Shown here: positions 1 through 8,545 of the stretch, one piece after another
How the letters are laid out: every line of letters begins with the position of its first letter
Numbering within the stretch: position 1 is the stretch's first letter
Assembly: GCA_025363295.1 (NCBI GenBank)
Contig: JANYEC010000033.1
Coordinates: 1 to 64,000 of the forward strand
DNA length: 64,000 nucleotides
Source: Akkermansiaceae bacterium
Lineage (GTDB): Bacteria; Verrucomicrobiota; Verrucomicrobiia; Verrucomicrobiales; Akkermansiaceae
Direction: 5' to 3'
Made by a program: the position numbers and the translations under genes
The notes under the pieces: generated by a model
What the model saw: only the letters and a program-made list of their open reading frames with translations
Told to the model about the DNA's origin: nothing
Databases searched by the model: none

Positions 1-54
1 GGAAAGTGGCTCCCCGGCCTGCCGGACGAAGCCGAACGGCTGCTTAGCGGATAG
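1..54 (+). CDS. C-terminal end of an unidentified protein (partial)
   Basis: Frame 1 is open from the window edge to a TAG at 52-54 and reads GKWLPGLPDEAERLLSG. The composition looks coding and it precedes the queF-queC pair on the same strand, so it may be the end of an upstream gene. Only 17 residues are visible, too few to name a family. It could also be a chance open frame. Confidence 0.35.
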   Translation, partial: GKWLPGLPDEAERLLSG

Positions 55-212
55 AAATTGGCCCCGCTTGCATCCATCCGGGCAAAGCCAAAATGTCTCC
101 TTCAGAGGCACCCAGCTAACACATCCATTTTCCTTTTTAGGCTTATTCATGTGGTAGCCGGGGTGATCGATTCGTGCTCGTGACGAAGGATGACGGCGCG
201 ATCGGGGTCTTA

Positions 213-253
213 AAAAGGAATCGACCTTTTGCCGGGAGTTTTCAGACTCCGGC
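213..253 (+). promoter_or_regulatory. Two consecutive hairpins in the queF leader
   Basis: AAAAGG at 213-218 can pair with CCTTTT at 225-230 around a 6-base loop. Directly after it, GCCGGGAGT at 231-239 pairs with ACTCCGGC at about 246-253 with one bulged G. The second stem ends at the base before the queF ATG (254), so it would occlude the start region and could control translation. I do not see the conserved core of a class I preQ1 riboswitch. Bases 55-212 hold no gene or other motif that I recognise. Confidence 0.3.
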
Positions 254-676
254 ATGTCCGGTCGCGAAGATCTCAAGAATTTGTCCCTGCTCGGAAAAGC
301 CGGGTCCCGCCTGCCTGCCAACCCGGATGAGGCGAAGTTAGAAATTTTCCCGAATCAACGGCCGGGGCGCCGATATTGGATTACGCTGAGCACTTCCGAG
401 TTTTCCTCGCTCTGCCCAGTGACGGGCCAACCGGACAGCGCGAAAATCGAAATCCGCTACGTGCCCGGCGAGACGATCGTAGAAACGAAAAGTTTAAAGT
501 TCTATCTAACGTCTTTCCGAAATCAGTCGGCGTTTAACGAGGAAATCGTCAACCGCATCCTCGACGATCTGGTAGCCGCGCTGAAACCGCAGGAGCTTAT
601 CGTGCGCGGCGAATTCGCTCCACGAGGCGGCATCCAGCTCACCACCGAGGCGAGTTACCCCGAGTGCGACGTATGA
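254..676 (+). CDS. queF: NADPH-dependent 7-cyano-7-deazaguanine reductase QueF
   Basis: Reduces the nitrile preQ0 to the aminomethyl base preQ1 with NADPH, in the cytoplasm, before insertion into tRNA as a queuosine precursor. The 140-residue protein is the short single-domain QueF form. Cys54 in the SSLCPVTGQPD segment is the expected nucleophile forming the thioimide with preQ0, and Asp61 is the conserved acid. ETKSLKFYL (about 77-85) is the QueF signature contributing to NADPH and substrate binding. The ATG at 254 has no clear ribosome-binding site and sits at the end of a hairpin. Its TGA overlaps the ATG of queC as ATGA, so the two genes are translationally coupled. Confidence 0.95.
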   Translation: MSGREDLKNLSLLGKAGSRLPANPDEAKLEIFPNQRPGRRYWITLSTSEFSSLCPVTGQPDSAKIEIRYVPGETIVETKSLKFYLTSFRNQSAFNEEIVNRILDDLVAALKPQELIVRGEFAPRGGIQLTTEASYPECDV

Positions 677-1368
677 AGGTTTGCGTGCTGCTGAGTGGTG
701 GGATGGATTCGGTAGTCGCATTTTACGAGTCGCTGAAAAACCACGACGTGGTTGCTTGTGTGTCGTTCGACTACGGCTCGAAGCACAACGCCCGCGAGAT
801 CCCTTTCGCGAAACTTCATGCTGATAGAAACTGCATAGCTCATCATACCATCTCGTTAGGTTTCATGGACCAGCTTTTCAAATCTGATCTGCTGAAATCC
901 GGCGGTGACATCCCGGATGGCCATTATGCCGAACTAACAATGAAACAAACCGTCGTCCCCTTCCGCAATGGCATCATGCTCGCCATCGCCACGGGCTATG
1001 CAGAAAGCATCGAAGCCGAGGGCATAGTGATCGCTGCGCACTCGGGTGATCATGCGATTTATCCTGACTGCCGCGAGCCATTCATGCACGCGATGGCAAC
1101 CGCAATGAGCGCGGGCACCTATGCAAAAATCCAATTGCTGCGCCCGTTCATCGACACGGATAAAGCCGGAATCGCCAAGCGCGGAATGAACCTAGGCATC
1201 GACTTTGCAGAAACTTGGTCCTGCTACAAAGGCGGCGAGATTCACTGCGGCGTTTGCGGCACCTGCGTGGAGCGGCGCGAAGCGTTCCTATTGGCTGGAT
1301 TGCCAGACCCAACGAAGTATGAGCAAACTCCCGAACTGCCGCTTCTTGAATCAAGGAAGATCGATTGA
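673..1368 (+). CDS. queC: 7-cyano-7-deazaguanine synthase QueC
   Basis: ATP-dependent ligase-type enzyme converting 7-carboxy-7-deazaguanine to preQ0 with ammonia. The N-terminus holds the PP-loop SGGMDS (residues 8-13), which binds ATP pyrophosphate. The C-terminus has the zinc cluster seen as CYKGGEIHCGVCGTC. At 231 residues it has the usual family length. I chose ATG 673 because it overlaps the queF stop as ATGA; an in-frame GTG at 664 would add three residues. The gene is followed at once by a dispersed repeat and by a minus-strand accessory island that separates it from queD. Confidence 0.96.
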   Translation: MKVCVLLSGGMDSVVAFYESLKNHDVVACVSFDYGSKHNAREIPFAKLHADRNCIAHHTISLGFMDQLFKSDLLKSGGDIPDGHYAELTMKQTVVPFRNGIMLAIATGYAESIEAEGIVIAAHSGDHAIYPDCREPFMHAMATAMSAGTYAKIQLLRPFIDTDKAGIAKRGMNLGIDFAETWSCYKGGEIHCGVCGTCVERREAFLLAGLPDPTKYEQTPELPLLESRKID

Positions 1369-1396
1369 ACCGCAGATGGACGCAGATGAACGTTAA
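1368..1396. repeat. Dispersed GCAGATGNACGCAGATGAA-type repeat
   Basis: The sequence directly after the queC stop contains CGCAGATGGACGCAGATGAA (1371-1390), a short direct duplication of CGCAGATG. A related copy in the opposite orientation lies at 58551-58585. This copy sits exactly at the edge of the accessory island, between queC and the convergent vapC-like gene. Confidence 0.5.
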
Positions 1397-1419
1397 TGAA
1401 AAAAAGATGACAAGGCACG

Positions 1420-1878
1420 TCACCGCACCGGCCAACCGGTTTTTGGATCCAGCACCACGGCATCGAGATGTTTGCCGTCGCGCAGCGGTTTAAAGCCTTT
1501 TGCATCGGTCGTGAGCACTGTGGCTCCGCTGACTTTTGCGGCCGCAGCAATCCAAAGATCGTTTTTGTCGTGAAAAATGGCAAAGCCGCTGTTTTTGGCC
1601 AGTGTGCTGTATTCCGCGAACGCACGGTATATCCGTTCATCCGTTAGATCGATCACGACCAGTTTCTTCCGGACTTCTGACAATTTCCGCCGCCGCGCAT
1701 CGCCCCACTTGCTGCTCATCGCAAATGCCTCGATCTCACCGAGCGTCACTTCGCACACCAACGGACGAAAGACGGATATCGTCAGCCCAAACTGACCATC
1801 GATGGTTGTGCAGACGCTGCTGCCACGCAGCCAGTGCAGCAGCACATTGGTATCCAGAAGGTAGTAGCCGCCACTCAT
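1420..1878 (-). CDS. PIN-domain ribonuclease, VapC-like toxin
   Basis: A 152-residue PIN-domain protein. YYLLDTNVLLHWLRG at the N-terminus carries the first metal-binding Asp, a middle Glu lies in VTLGEIEAF, and HDKNDLWIAAAAKVSGATVLTTD near the C-terminus supplies the remaining acids. VapC toxins of this type are metal-dependent RNases acting on tRNA or rRNA. The ATG at 1878 overlaps the stop of the upstream gene by one base (TGATG), so the two are coupled. No small DNA-binding antitoxin is visible; the 303-residue neighbour takes the position an antitoxin would have, but does not resemble one. Function as a toxin is inferred. Confidence 0.8.
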   Translation of the reverse strand: MSGGYYLLDTNVLLHWLRGSSVCTTIDGQFGLTISVFRPLVCEVTLGEIEAFAMSSKWGDARRRKLSEVRKKLVVIDLTDERIYRAFAEYSTLAKNSGFAIFHDKNDLWIAAAAKVSGATVLTTDAKGFKPLRDGKHLDAVVLDPKTGWPVR

Positions 1879-2789
1879 CAGTCCATCGCATCTATAGCTG
1901 TGAGAAATCCCTCATCCGATTCCTCGGCCGGGATCATACCCAGGAGTTCTTTGTAAGGGGAGGAACCCGGTCGAGTCCGCACGGCGGCGGTGTAATCCGC
2001 GACACCGGGTAGTGGCAGGGTTGAAAAATAGGAGTCAACAGCGCCAGCCGCAGCAATCGCATCGGCATCGATCCGCAACAATTTGCCCGAAGGGCGAAAC
2101 ACGGCCAAACCCTCGATCACCACGTCCTTGTCGAGGAAACTCGCCAGACCGGCGAATTCATCGGCATTCCACAGCGCGGTGACGGGCGTGCCATCCTCCA
2201 GATACAAGCCCATGACTTTGCGGCTCACTCCCAGCATGTCTAACTTGGCACACAGCCTCACCCGGCGCGATGGCGGGGTTTGTCTCCGGAGTTGATCCGA
2301 GGCATCGATCAAAAGCAGGTCAATCTGCGCCTGCTGCTCGGAGCCGCCAGCAATCCGGACCGACTCCACTCCGCGCTTCAACGCCGTCCGATAACTTGCG
2401 AAGCGGTTGAGAAGTCCCTGGTCGAAGCGACTGCTGTCCTCCTGCTTGTTTCGAACATCACCCAGAGACAAGGCCAGCAAATCGAACGCCGTCTGATCCG
2501 GTTGGGGACCATCTTCCCAGAGTTGGCGTTGCTCGAACAATTCCGCAGCCACGTCACCGAAGCATGCGACCTGAAAATGTAGTTTGGTTAGGTTGTCTCC
2601 GCTGCCCTCCATGCCGATGAAGCGAACATCCGCCGCTGCCTCAAGCCCTCGGGGAATCCGCCCGCGGGTGCGGCTGGCGTGTAAGAAACCCATGCGCACG
2701 GAATCCACCAGCGTGTCATGCAATTTCGACAACACCGGCCCCACGAGTTCAGGACGCGGCGAGGCCCCGAGCCCGGAAGGCCCGCGCAC
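1878..2789 (-). CDS. Conserved-looking protein of unknown function upstream of the PIN toxin
   Basis: A 303-residue soluble protein with no family I recognise. It contains SRRVRLCAKLDMLGVSRKVMGLYLEDGTPVTALW followed by FLDKDVVIEGLAVFRPSGKLLRIDADAI, which reads like small beta-rich domains. The only standard start is GTG at 2789. The same frame stays open about 17 codons further upstream, reading IHLVERTFEV just before the GTG, and this extension also looks coding. The real N-terminus may therefore use a rare start codon or may have been truncated by a mutation. It is coupled to the PIN gene by a one-base overlap. A role as the partner of the PIN protein is possible but unproven. Confidence 0.6.
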   Translation of the reverse strand: MRGPSGLGASPRPELVGPVLSKLHDTLVDSVRMGFLHASRTRGRIPRGLEAAADVRFIGMEGSGDNLTKLHFQVACFGDVAAELFEQRQLWEDGPQPDQTAFDLLALSLGDVRNKQEDSSRFDQGLLNRFASYRTALKRGVESVRIAGGSEQQAQIDLLLIDASDQLRRQTPPSRRVRLCAKLDMLGVSRKVMGLYLEDGTPVTALWNADEFAGLASFLDKDVVIEGLAVFRPSGKLLRIDADAIAAAGAVDSYFSTLPLPGVADYTAAVRTRPGSSPYKELLGMIPAEESDEGFLTAIDAMD

Positions 2790-2943
2790 TTCAAAAGTCC
2801 GTTCTACAAGGTGAATTCCCCTCGTTTTGCCGGGCGAAACTTAGACCCACCTGAGCTACGATTCCAAGCCGAATTAAGACACTGGCCGCAAAGCCACTCT
2901 GATTCTATCATCCGCTCGAAGGTCTCGCGGGCAAAATGAGGCG

Positions 2944-3774
2944 TCAGATGTCGAATAAATCCAGCTCTACCTGCGGATTTAAAGGAGGGTAAAAAACCCC
3001 GATGATCACGAAGGGGTTATTCGCCCATCGGTCGTATTTTTTGGTGGTGCCGAGATAGAGGTGGAGATCCTTGGAGGCGAATTCGTGGAGATATTTGTCC
3101 CGCACCTTTTCCGCCGCTTGTTCGGGCGATGATGAAGAGCGAAGGCAGTTCCAATAGAGTTCTCCGATTTCCCAGTCTTCGATCATCATCGTGCTTTCGC
3201 GTCCTTCGTCATCTTCAATGACGTAGGAGAATTTCCACGGCAGTTTGCGGACCAAACGGGCGAGATCCTGGCTTTTCCATCCATCGAAAAGATCACCTTG
3301 ACGGGCCAGCGCATCGACGGCGGCGAGTTTTTTCTCTCCCTAAACCGGCGAATCCGGCTCGGCCTTGAATCCGAGAATGCGGGATGGCTTGAAGGTTGCG
3401 AGCGAGAGTTTACCCGCTTTGTTGGCTTCGATCAGTCGGGTTAGATTGGAGTGAATAACTCCACGCTTCAGAATCCATTCCCTGCGCTCGCGCCAATGAT
3501 CGTGTGTGCCCAGCACATCGCCCGTGAGTTCAATGGTGTCCGTCGATACCTTGTGACTTTCCGGGCGGGAGTCCTTGGTATTCCTAATGACTTCAGCATC
3601 GATGAAGCAGTATTTGGAAAATTTCTGATAGGCATCGAGCTGCCGGAAGGGCACGGGATAGATGCGTATCCATGAGCCGTCTTCCCGGATGCCTGCGGTG
3701 CAGACCAGTTCTCCGTATATGGTGGAGATCGTGGGGTAGGTTTTGACGGTGATCAGGATGCGCTCCTTGGGCAT
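2944..3774 (-). pseudogene. DUF488-associated protein interrupted by an in-frame TAG
   Basis: Two open segments lie in the same frame: 3774-3340 (144 residues, beginning MPKERILITVKTYPTIST) and a segment continuing to 2944 (ending VELDLFDI). They are separated only by a TAG at 3342-3340. The codons after it read GEKKLAAVDALARQG and run without interruption into LVRKLPWKFSYVIEDDEGRE, so one protein of about 276 residues has been split by a single nonsense codon. The ATG lies 4 bases after the DUF488 stop, so the genes form an operon. I know of no function; similar proteins occur beside DUF488 proteins. A sequencing error, a recent nonsense mutation or readthrough would all give this picture. 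Confidence 0.7.
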
Positions 3775-3778
3775 TGGA

Positions 3779-4672
3779 TCAGATGTGTTCAGGCGCAGGG
3801 CAGCCTTTGATTAAGCGCTTCATTTCATCCGCTACACAATGGCGGTGGCAGCACTCATGTTCCTTTTCAAAACAAGTCAGCGCGATGCGTCCGAACTCTT
3901 CAAACAAACGCCCGAGCTCCTTGATGGCGGGGCGCATGGTTGGCAGATCTTCGCGGCGATAAATGGCAAACAAGGCATCGTAATCGGCGCGGGTGTTGAG
4001 TTCCTGCCGCCGGTGTCCGGGAATCCCAAGTTCTGGCAGATGCCTGTATTCGATTCCGACTTTTCCACAGTAGGATTCGAGTTGTTTGCTGGAAAAACCA
4101 GCCTTGCGGCTGAGCGGATTGCGGCGCACGTCACACAAGAGGCGAACATTGTTGCGAATCAAGCGGTCGAGGTAGCCGTCGATGCTGTCGCCTTCATAGC
4201 CAATCGTGAACAGGGCTTTGTCAGCTGCTGTCGGGGCGGCGGCGTATATGGATTCTTGGTCCACCGGATTCGGGAAAACTCGATCCATAATCTCACTGCG
4301 GCAGGCGTAGTAGGGATAAAGCCGGTAAATGCGACGCACCAAGGCATCGCCACGCTCAGGGACGACTCGTTTGAGAAAATGTTCAAGAGTCGCCTTCTTC
4401 TTGGCATCGAGGTAGGGCTTTGCCTTGGGTGTGATTTTCCAGTGCCCGTCAATCGCCTCGTGGATGAATCCCCGCTGCGCCAGCAGCGAGCGGTCGGCGT
4501 AGGACTGGAAGGAAAAGCAGCCGTAGCGGTAAGGGACGAAGCGGAAGCTTGGCTCTTGTTCACATTGCTGGATGTAGAGAAAGAGAAGCTTTTGCAGGTC
4601 GGTGGCCGCCAACTCCCCTCCCGCCGCGTGGACGAGATCGAGAAGGAGCTTCTGGCGTTTGTAGAGCATCAT
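3779..4672 (-). CDS. DUF488 domain protein with an N-terminal antitoxin-like domain
   Basis: A 297-residue protein. The C-terminal half is a DUF488 domain: FTIGYEGDSIDGYLDRLIRNNVRLLCDVRRNPLSRKAGFSSKQLE, then the HLPELGIPG segment and a late ALTCFEKEHECCHRHCVADEM motif. The N-terminal half (LLDLVHAAGGELAATDLQKLLFLY... FVPYRYGCFSFQ) resembles the Panacea/DUF4065 fold found in antitoxins and phage-related proteins; that match is tentative. DUF488 proteins are often encoded beside restriction or other defence genes, and here the neighbour 51 bases upstream is a type IIG restriction-modification gene. Biochemical activity is unknown. It may sense or process nucleic acid in the same system. Confidence 0.75.
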   Translation of the reverse strand: MMLYKRQKLLLDLVHAAGGELAATDLQKLLFLYIQQCEQEPSFRFVPYRYGCFSFQSYADRSLLAQRGFIHEAIDGHWKITPKAKPYLDAKKKATLEHFLKRVVPERGDALVRRIYRLYPYYACRSEIMDRVFPNPVDQESIYAAAPTAADKALFTIGYEGDSIDGYLDRLIRNNVRLLCDVRRNPLSRKAGFSSKQLESYCGKVGIEYRHLPELGIPGHRRQELNTRADYDALFAIYRREDLPTMRPAIKELGRLFEEFGRIALTCFEKEHECCHRHCVADEMKRLIKGCPAPEHI

Positions 4673-4723
4673 CGGGAAGTGTTCTTATGAGTAGTTTTTG
4701 TTTCCATTAAGTCAAGCGACGAA

Positions 4724-7700
4724 TCACCCGCCTTCCACCATCGTGATTTCCTCGGGGGTGAGGTGGTAGAGTTGATAGATGATGGCGTTGAGTTCGGCTT
4801 CTTTGGTGGCGAGGGTTTGGTCGAGGGTGGTGATTTCTTGGTCGAGGGCGACGATGCGGTCGCGGAGCGTGTCCTCGGTGGTGGTGCGGAGGGTGAGGAG
4901 GAGTTTGAGGAGGCGGGTGGCGTTGAAGGCTTCGGTGACGTTCACGGCGCGGAGGGCGTGTCGCCATTGGGCGGCGGTGAAGGGGAGATGGAGGCGGTCG
5001 TAGTGACGGAGGACTTCGCGCCCGGCGATGTGGAGGGCGAGTTCGTCGTCGGTGTGGGTGACGATGAGGGTGGCTCCGGGTTGGAGCAGGGCATCGAGGA
5101 TATCGAGGCGAGTTTGGAGGGCTTTGGCGTGGCGTTCTTTGGCCCAGGCGGTGAGGGCGCGGCCTTGGAGTCCGGCGGGGACTTCGGGGGATTCCTTCCA
5201 TGTGGCGGAGGTGCCGATGTCCGACCAGAGGCGGTCGGGTTGGAGGGTGATCGGGGTGGTTTGGGCGCTGTGAAGGCGTTGGTCGAGCTTGGCGATGGTG
5301 TCGCGGCGGAGGGTGTGGAGTTCCTGCAACTCGCGGGCACGATTGCCGACTTCCTCGCGCTGCTCGGGGGACGCATCGGGGATGGGGAGTGGGGCAATGA
5401 ATTGTTTGTTAGCTTCGTAGTAGCCGCCTTCTTTGTCCTTCGCTGTGCGTCGGAAAACAAAGTCGCAAACCGGCGCGTTCAAGATGCCGAGCAGATACCA
5501 AGCGACATCCGCGCTTGATGTTAGAATACCATTCACTCGGACGTTGTTCAGGTAAAACTGACCTCCGTTGTCATTGCAGATGCGAAGCGAAGGGACCGTT
5601 TGGGCGACAATGAGTTTGGGATGCTCCTGCTTGTCGATGCTTTGGTTCCTGCCGAAGCGATACCAGGAATTATCGTCGAAACTGTGATTTTCTCGTTTCC
5701 GCAAGTCGGCTTGATTGGCGCACAGGTAAGACCATGCCAGAGGGCACCTCCGGCTCATTTCGTCTCCGCTGAACAAGCGTGGCCGTTCCGAATCCATTGT
5801 GTAAGGGAACAAAATGTATGTGTCAGTTATCGGAGCAAGATAACGTTTCGCTTCAGCCCCCGAAACAAGCGGCTTCATGATGTCGTCTTCAAGGTGAACG
5901 TTCTCGCCTTTTTTTGTCTGGTAGATCCCGCTGCTGATCTTTTGGAGATGATAGATCGGGTCACCGCTTGTGATGAGCCCTTGGAAAATTTGCTGCGTCC
6001 AATCCGGATTGCCAAGTGGTCTGGTTCTTTCTCGCAGATTGCTAATCAGTTCCATCTCGGCTTTGGGCGCGAGATTCCAAGCTGTTTCCTCTGGCAGTTC
6101 CTCATACGGGATTCGATCCGCGTTTTCCCAGTGGATGGCGGCGGCGTTGCCAGTCGGGGCGAAGGCGCATGTTAGGGCGGGGACAGCGGAGCCGCGGAAG
6201 AATTGGAGGGCGGTGTAGGTGATGGCTTCGTCGAAAATCTGGTGGCTTTTGAAGTCGAGCCAGCGGTCGAGGGTGCGGGTGCGGCGGATGAGCTGGCGGA
6301 GGGGTTTGCCGTATTCGTTGACCATCCAGACGTTGGGGGCGATGTAGCCCATGCGGCCTGCGGGTTTGAGGATGCGGATGCCCTTTTCGATGAAGGGGAG
6401 ATACATGTCGAAGTTGCCACTCTGGGTGCTGACGTAGAGCGGCGAGCCAGCGGAGTTTTTCGCCTCGACAAGGTAGGCGGCGGTATCGGCCTGGGCGCGG
6501 CGGAAGTGCTGGAGCTTGATGTAGGGTGGATTGCCGATGACGCAATCGAAGCCGCTGTGGGAGAAGACCTCGGGGAAGGCGGCGTGCCAGTCGAAGGCGT
6601 TGATGCGCTCGCGTTCGTTAGGATCGGCGGCGGCGAAGAGGGTGCTGTGGCGCTGGTTGTAGAAGGCATCGAAGTCCGGGCCGACGAGGCTGTTTCCGCA
6701 GCGGATATTGTGGTCGAGCGAGCAGAGCGGCTGGCCGGGGGCGGCGGTGTGGAGCCAGAGGGCGAGCTTGGTGATTTCCACGGACTCTTGGTTGATGTCC
6801 ACGCCATAGATGTTGTGGGAGAGGATGGAGCGGATGACGGAATCCTGATCAAAAATGCCTCTGACCCGGGTGATTCGTTCCTTTTCAGCAATGACCCAGC
6901 GGTATTCTTCGACAAGGCGGTTCAGCGCTTGGATGAGGAAAGCGCCCGAGCCGCAGGCAGGATCGACGATGCGGATCCGGTCGAGGCGGAAGCGGTAGTC
7001 ATCGAAGAATTTGACCCACTTGCCTGCGACAGGCGCGGTTTTTCGAGGATCCTTGAGATGGAAGCGATACTTGGCGATGTCAGCTTCCTGCAACTCGGGA
7101 AGAGTGTCGAAGCCGAGTTCGGATTTGATGTCTTCGAGGCGAGCGCCGACGGTTTGCTCCACGATGGTGCTGACGGTCCACTCGGGCGTGTAATAGACGC
7201 CGTCGGTTTTGCGTTTGCTGAGTTTGTTGATGGAGACGCGGCCATCCGCCTCCGCCTCCATGATTTCCAGCTCGGTGATGGATTGCTCGAAAATGCGGCC
7301 AAGCGTGTAAAGCGAGATAGCGCGTTCGCCAGCGGCGGAGCTGAGGCCGAAGTTGTAGGCGGCGGAAAAGTAGAGCAGCGTGCGCTTATTTTCTAACAGG
7401 ATCGTGGCCTGGCCGTGGGCGCAGAAGACCTTGGCGGGGATGTGGAGGGCGTCGAATTCGGGATCTTGCTCGAAAAGGCCGCCGTTGAAGCGGTCGATGG
7501 TGTGCGAGCCGAAGTTTCCGCCATCGCGCATGGCGCGGAAGAGGGCGCGCATTTCATCCCACGGGCCGGAACCCTCTGGATCGTAGAAGCGGCTCTGGCT
7601 TTTCTCTATGAGAATATCGCGTAGCAGGGCAGGCGGATAACGGAGGACGCGGCCCATGTCCTCGCAGAAGAGGATGAAGATGCAGCGGTCAAGGAAGCGC

Positions 7701-8545
7701 TGGGTGAGGCGGACGAGTTGGCCACGCGTGCCGGTGAAGTTTGGGTTCGCCTCGACGAGGGTGTGATAGACGAACTCCCGGTATTCCCGGTATTCCCGAT
7801 AGAAGTCCTTTTCGATGGTTTTCTCGCGGACCACTTGGTCGCGCAGCAGGCGGTCGAGAGGGGGAGCGCCGCGGTCGGCGAGCAGCATGTCGGGCTGGAA
7901 GAGTCGCCAGAAGACGAAGCGGCGGAACGCGCCTGCCGGGGTTTCTGAAAGCAGGGTGGGCTCGGTGGGGGTGTCGGGACCGGAGAGGATGAAGCGTTGG
8001 TATTGGCCACGCCCGAGGCGGCGGGCGTACAGCCGGAACTCGTTCATGTCCGTGACGAGCGCGAAGAACGGCTCGGTCAGGCAGTCGCGGTCGCGCGATT
8101 GCCAAGCGGACTGGAGATAGTCGAAGCATTGCTCGACGGGCGAGCGGTTGTTGCCTTTGCGGGCCTGTTTGGCATCGAGACCGGAGCGGATGTCCTTGAA
8201 CTCGCAGAGGATCTGCGGGACGCCATCGCCGCCGAAGTGACCGAGTGCAAGGTCGGCGAAGCCGGTGCCGCCGGATTGACCCGCACCAGCGAGTTCATAT
8301 TGCGGTCGGCAGGTATAGGCCGGAGTTTCGTGGCCTTGGAGGTGATAGCCCCAGGTTTCAGCGAAGAAGCGCTGGATAAAGGCGGTTTCGGAGGCGCGTT
8401 CGTTGAGTTGATCACGCCCAGCCCATGCGCGGAGGCGTGCAAATAGTTCGGCGGATGCCGGGCTGGCTTGGAAGGTGTCGAATTCGGCGGCCCACTGGGC
8501 ACGGAGGAAAGTGTCGTCGAGCAGAGGTTGGGTAGGCATGGACAC
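4724..8545 (-). CDS. Type IIG restriction-modification fusion protein (Eco57I-like)
   Basis: A single 1273-residue polypeptide combining cleavage and N6-adenine methylation. A PD-(D/E)xK-type segment near the N-terminus reads GFADLALG then QILCEFKD. The methyltransferase domain has AdoMet motif I VDPACGSGAFLIQ (Asp about 528) and catalytic motif IV IGNPPYI (about 671-674), the NPPY form of gamma-class adenine methylases. The C-terminal 500 residues resemble a TaqI-type target-recognition domain and end in a coiled-coil-rich region. The start may be GTG 8545 or ATG 8539. Codon use is strongly GC-biased, giving long mirror frames on the other strand. It heads the accessory operon and protects DNA while cutting unmodified invading DNA (family knowledge). 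Confidence 0.9.
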   Translation of the reverse strand: MSMPTQPLLDDTFLRAQWAAEFDTFQASPASAELFARLRAWAGRDQLNERASETAFIQRFFAETWGYHLQGHETPAYTCRPQYELAGAGQSGGTGFADLALGHFGGDGVPQILCEFKDIRSGLDAKQARKGNNRSPVEQCFDYLQSAWQSRDRDCLTEPFFALVTDMNEFRLYARRLGRGQYQRFILSGPDTPTEPTLLSETPAGAFRRFVFWRLFQPDMLLADRGAPPLDRLLRDQVVREKTIEKDFYREYREYREFVYHTLVEANPNFTGTRGQLVRLTQRFLDRCIFILFCEDMGRVLRYPPALLRDILIEKSQSRFYDPEGSGPWDEMRALFRAMRDGGNFGSHTIDRFNGGLFEQDPEFDALHIPAKVFCAHGQATILLENKRTLLYFSAAYNFGLSSAAGERAISLYTLGRIFEQSITELEIMEAEADGRVSINKLSKRKTDGVYYTPEWTVSTIVEQTVGARLEDIKSELGFDTLPELQEADIAKYRFHLKDPRKTAPVAGKWVKFFDDYRFRLDRIRIVDPACGSGAFLIQALNRLVEEYRWVIAEKERITRVRGIFDQDSVIRSILSHNIYGVDINQESVEITKLALWLHTAAPGQPLCSLDHNIRCGNSLVGPDFDAFYNQRHSTLFAAADPNERERINAFDWHAAFPEVFSHSGFDCVIGNPPYIKLQHFRRAQADTAAYLVEAKNSAGSPLYVSTQSGNFDMYLPFIEKGIRILKPAGRMGYIAPNVWMVNEYGKPLRQLIRRTRTLDRWLDFKSHQIFDEAITYTALQFFRGSAVPALTCAFAPTGNAAAIHWENADRIPYEELPEETAWNLAPKAEMELISNLRERTRPLGNPDWTQQIFQGLITSGDPIYHLQKISSGIYQTKKGENVHLEDDIMKPLVSGAEAKRYLAPITDTYILFPYTMDSERPRLFSGDEMSRRCPLAWSYLCANQADLRKRENHSFDDNSWYRFGRNQSIDKQEHPKLIVAQTVPSLRICNDNGGQFYLNNVRVNGILTSSADVAWYLLGILNAPVCDFVFRRTAKDKEGGYYEANKQFIAPLPIPDASPEQREEVGNRARELQELHTLRRDTIAKLDQRLHSAQTTPITLQPDRLWSDIGTSATWKESPEVPAGLQGRALTAWAKERHAKALQTRLDILDALLQPGATLIVTHTDDELALHIAGREVLRHYDRLHLPFTAAQWRHALRAVNVTEAFNATRLLKLLLTLRTTTEDTLRDRIVALDQEITTLDQTLATKEAELNAIIYQLYHLTPEEITMVEGG

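Noticed and set aside
55..253. Class I preQ1 riboswitch upstream of queF
   Set aside because: Stems are present near the start codon, but the conserved riboswitch core and A-rich tail are not seen.
3256..3342. Programmed frameshift in the interrupted gene
   Set aside because: Both parts are in the same frame and separated only by a TAG, so no shift is needed.
4763..8446. Several long plus-strand open frames opposite the restriction-modification gene
   Set aside because: Their products are low-complexity mirror translations (rich in V, E, G, D) caused by the strong GC bias of the gene on the other strand.
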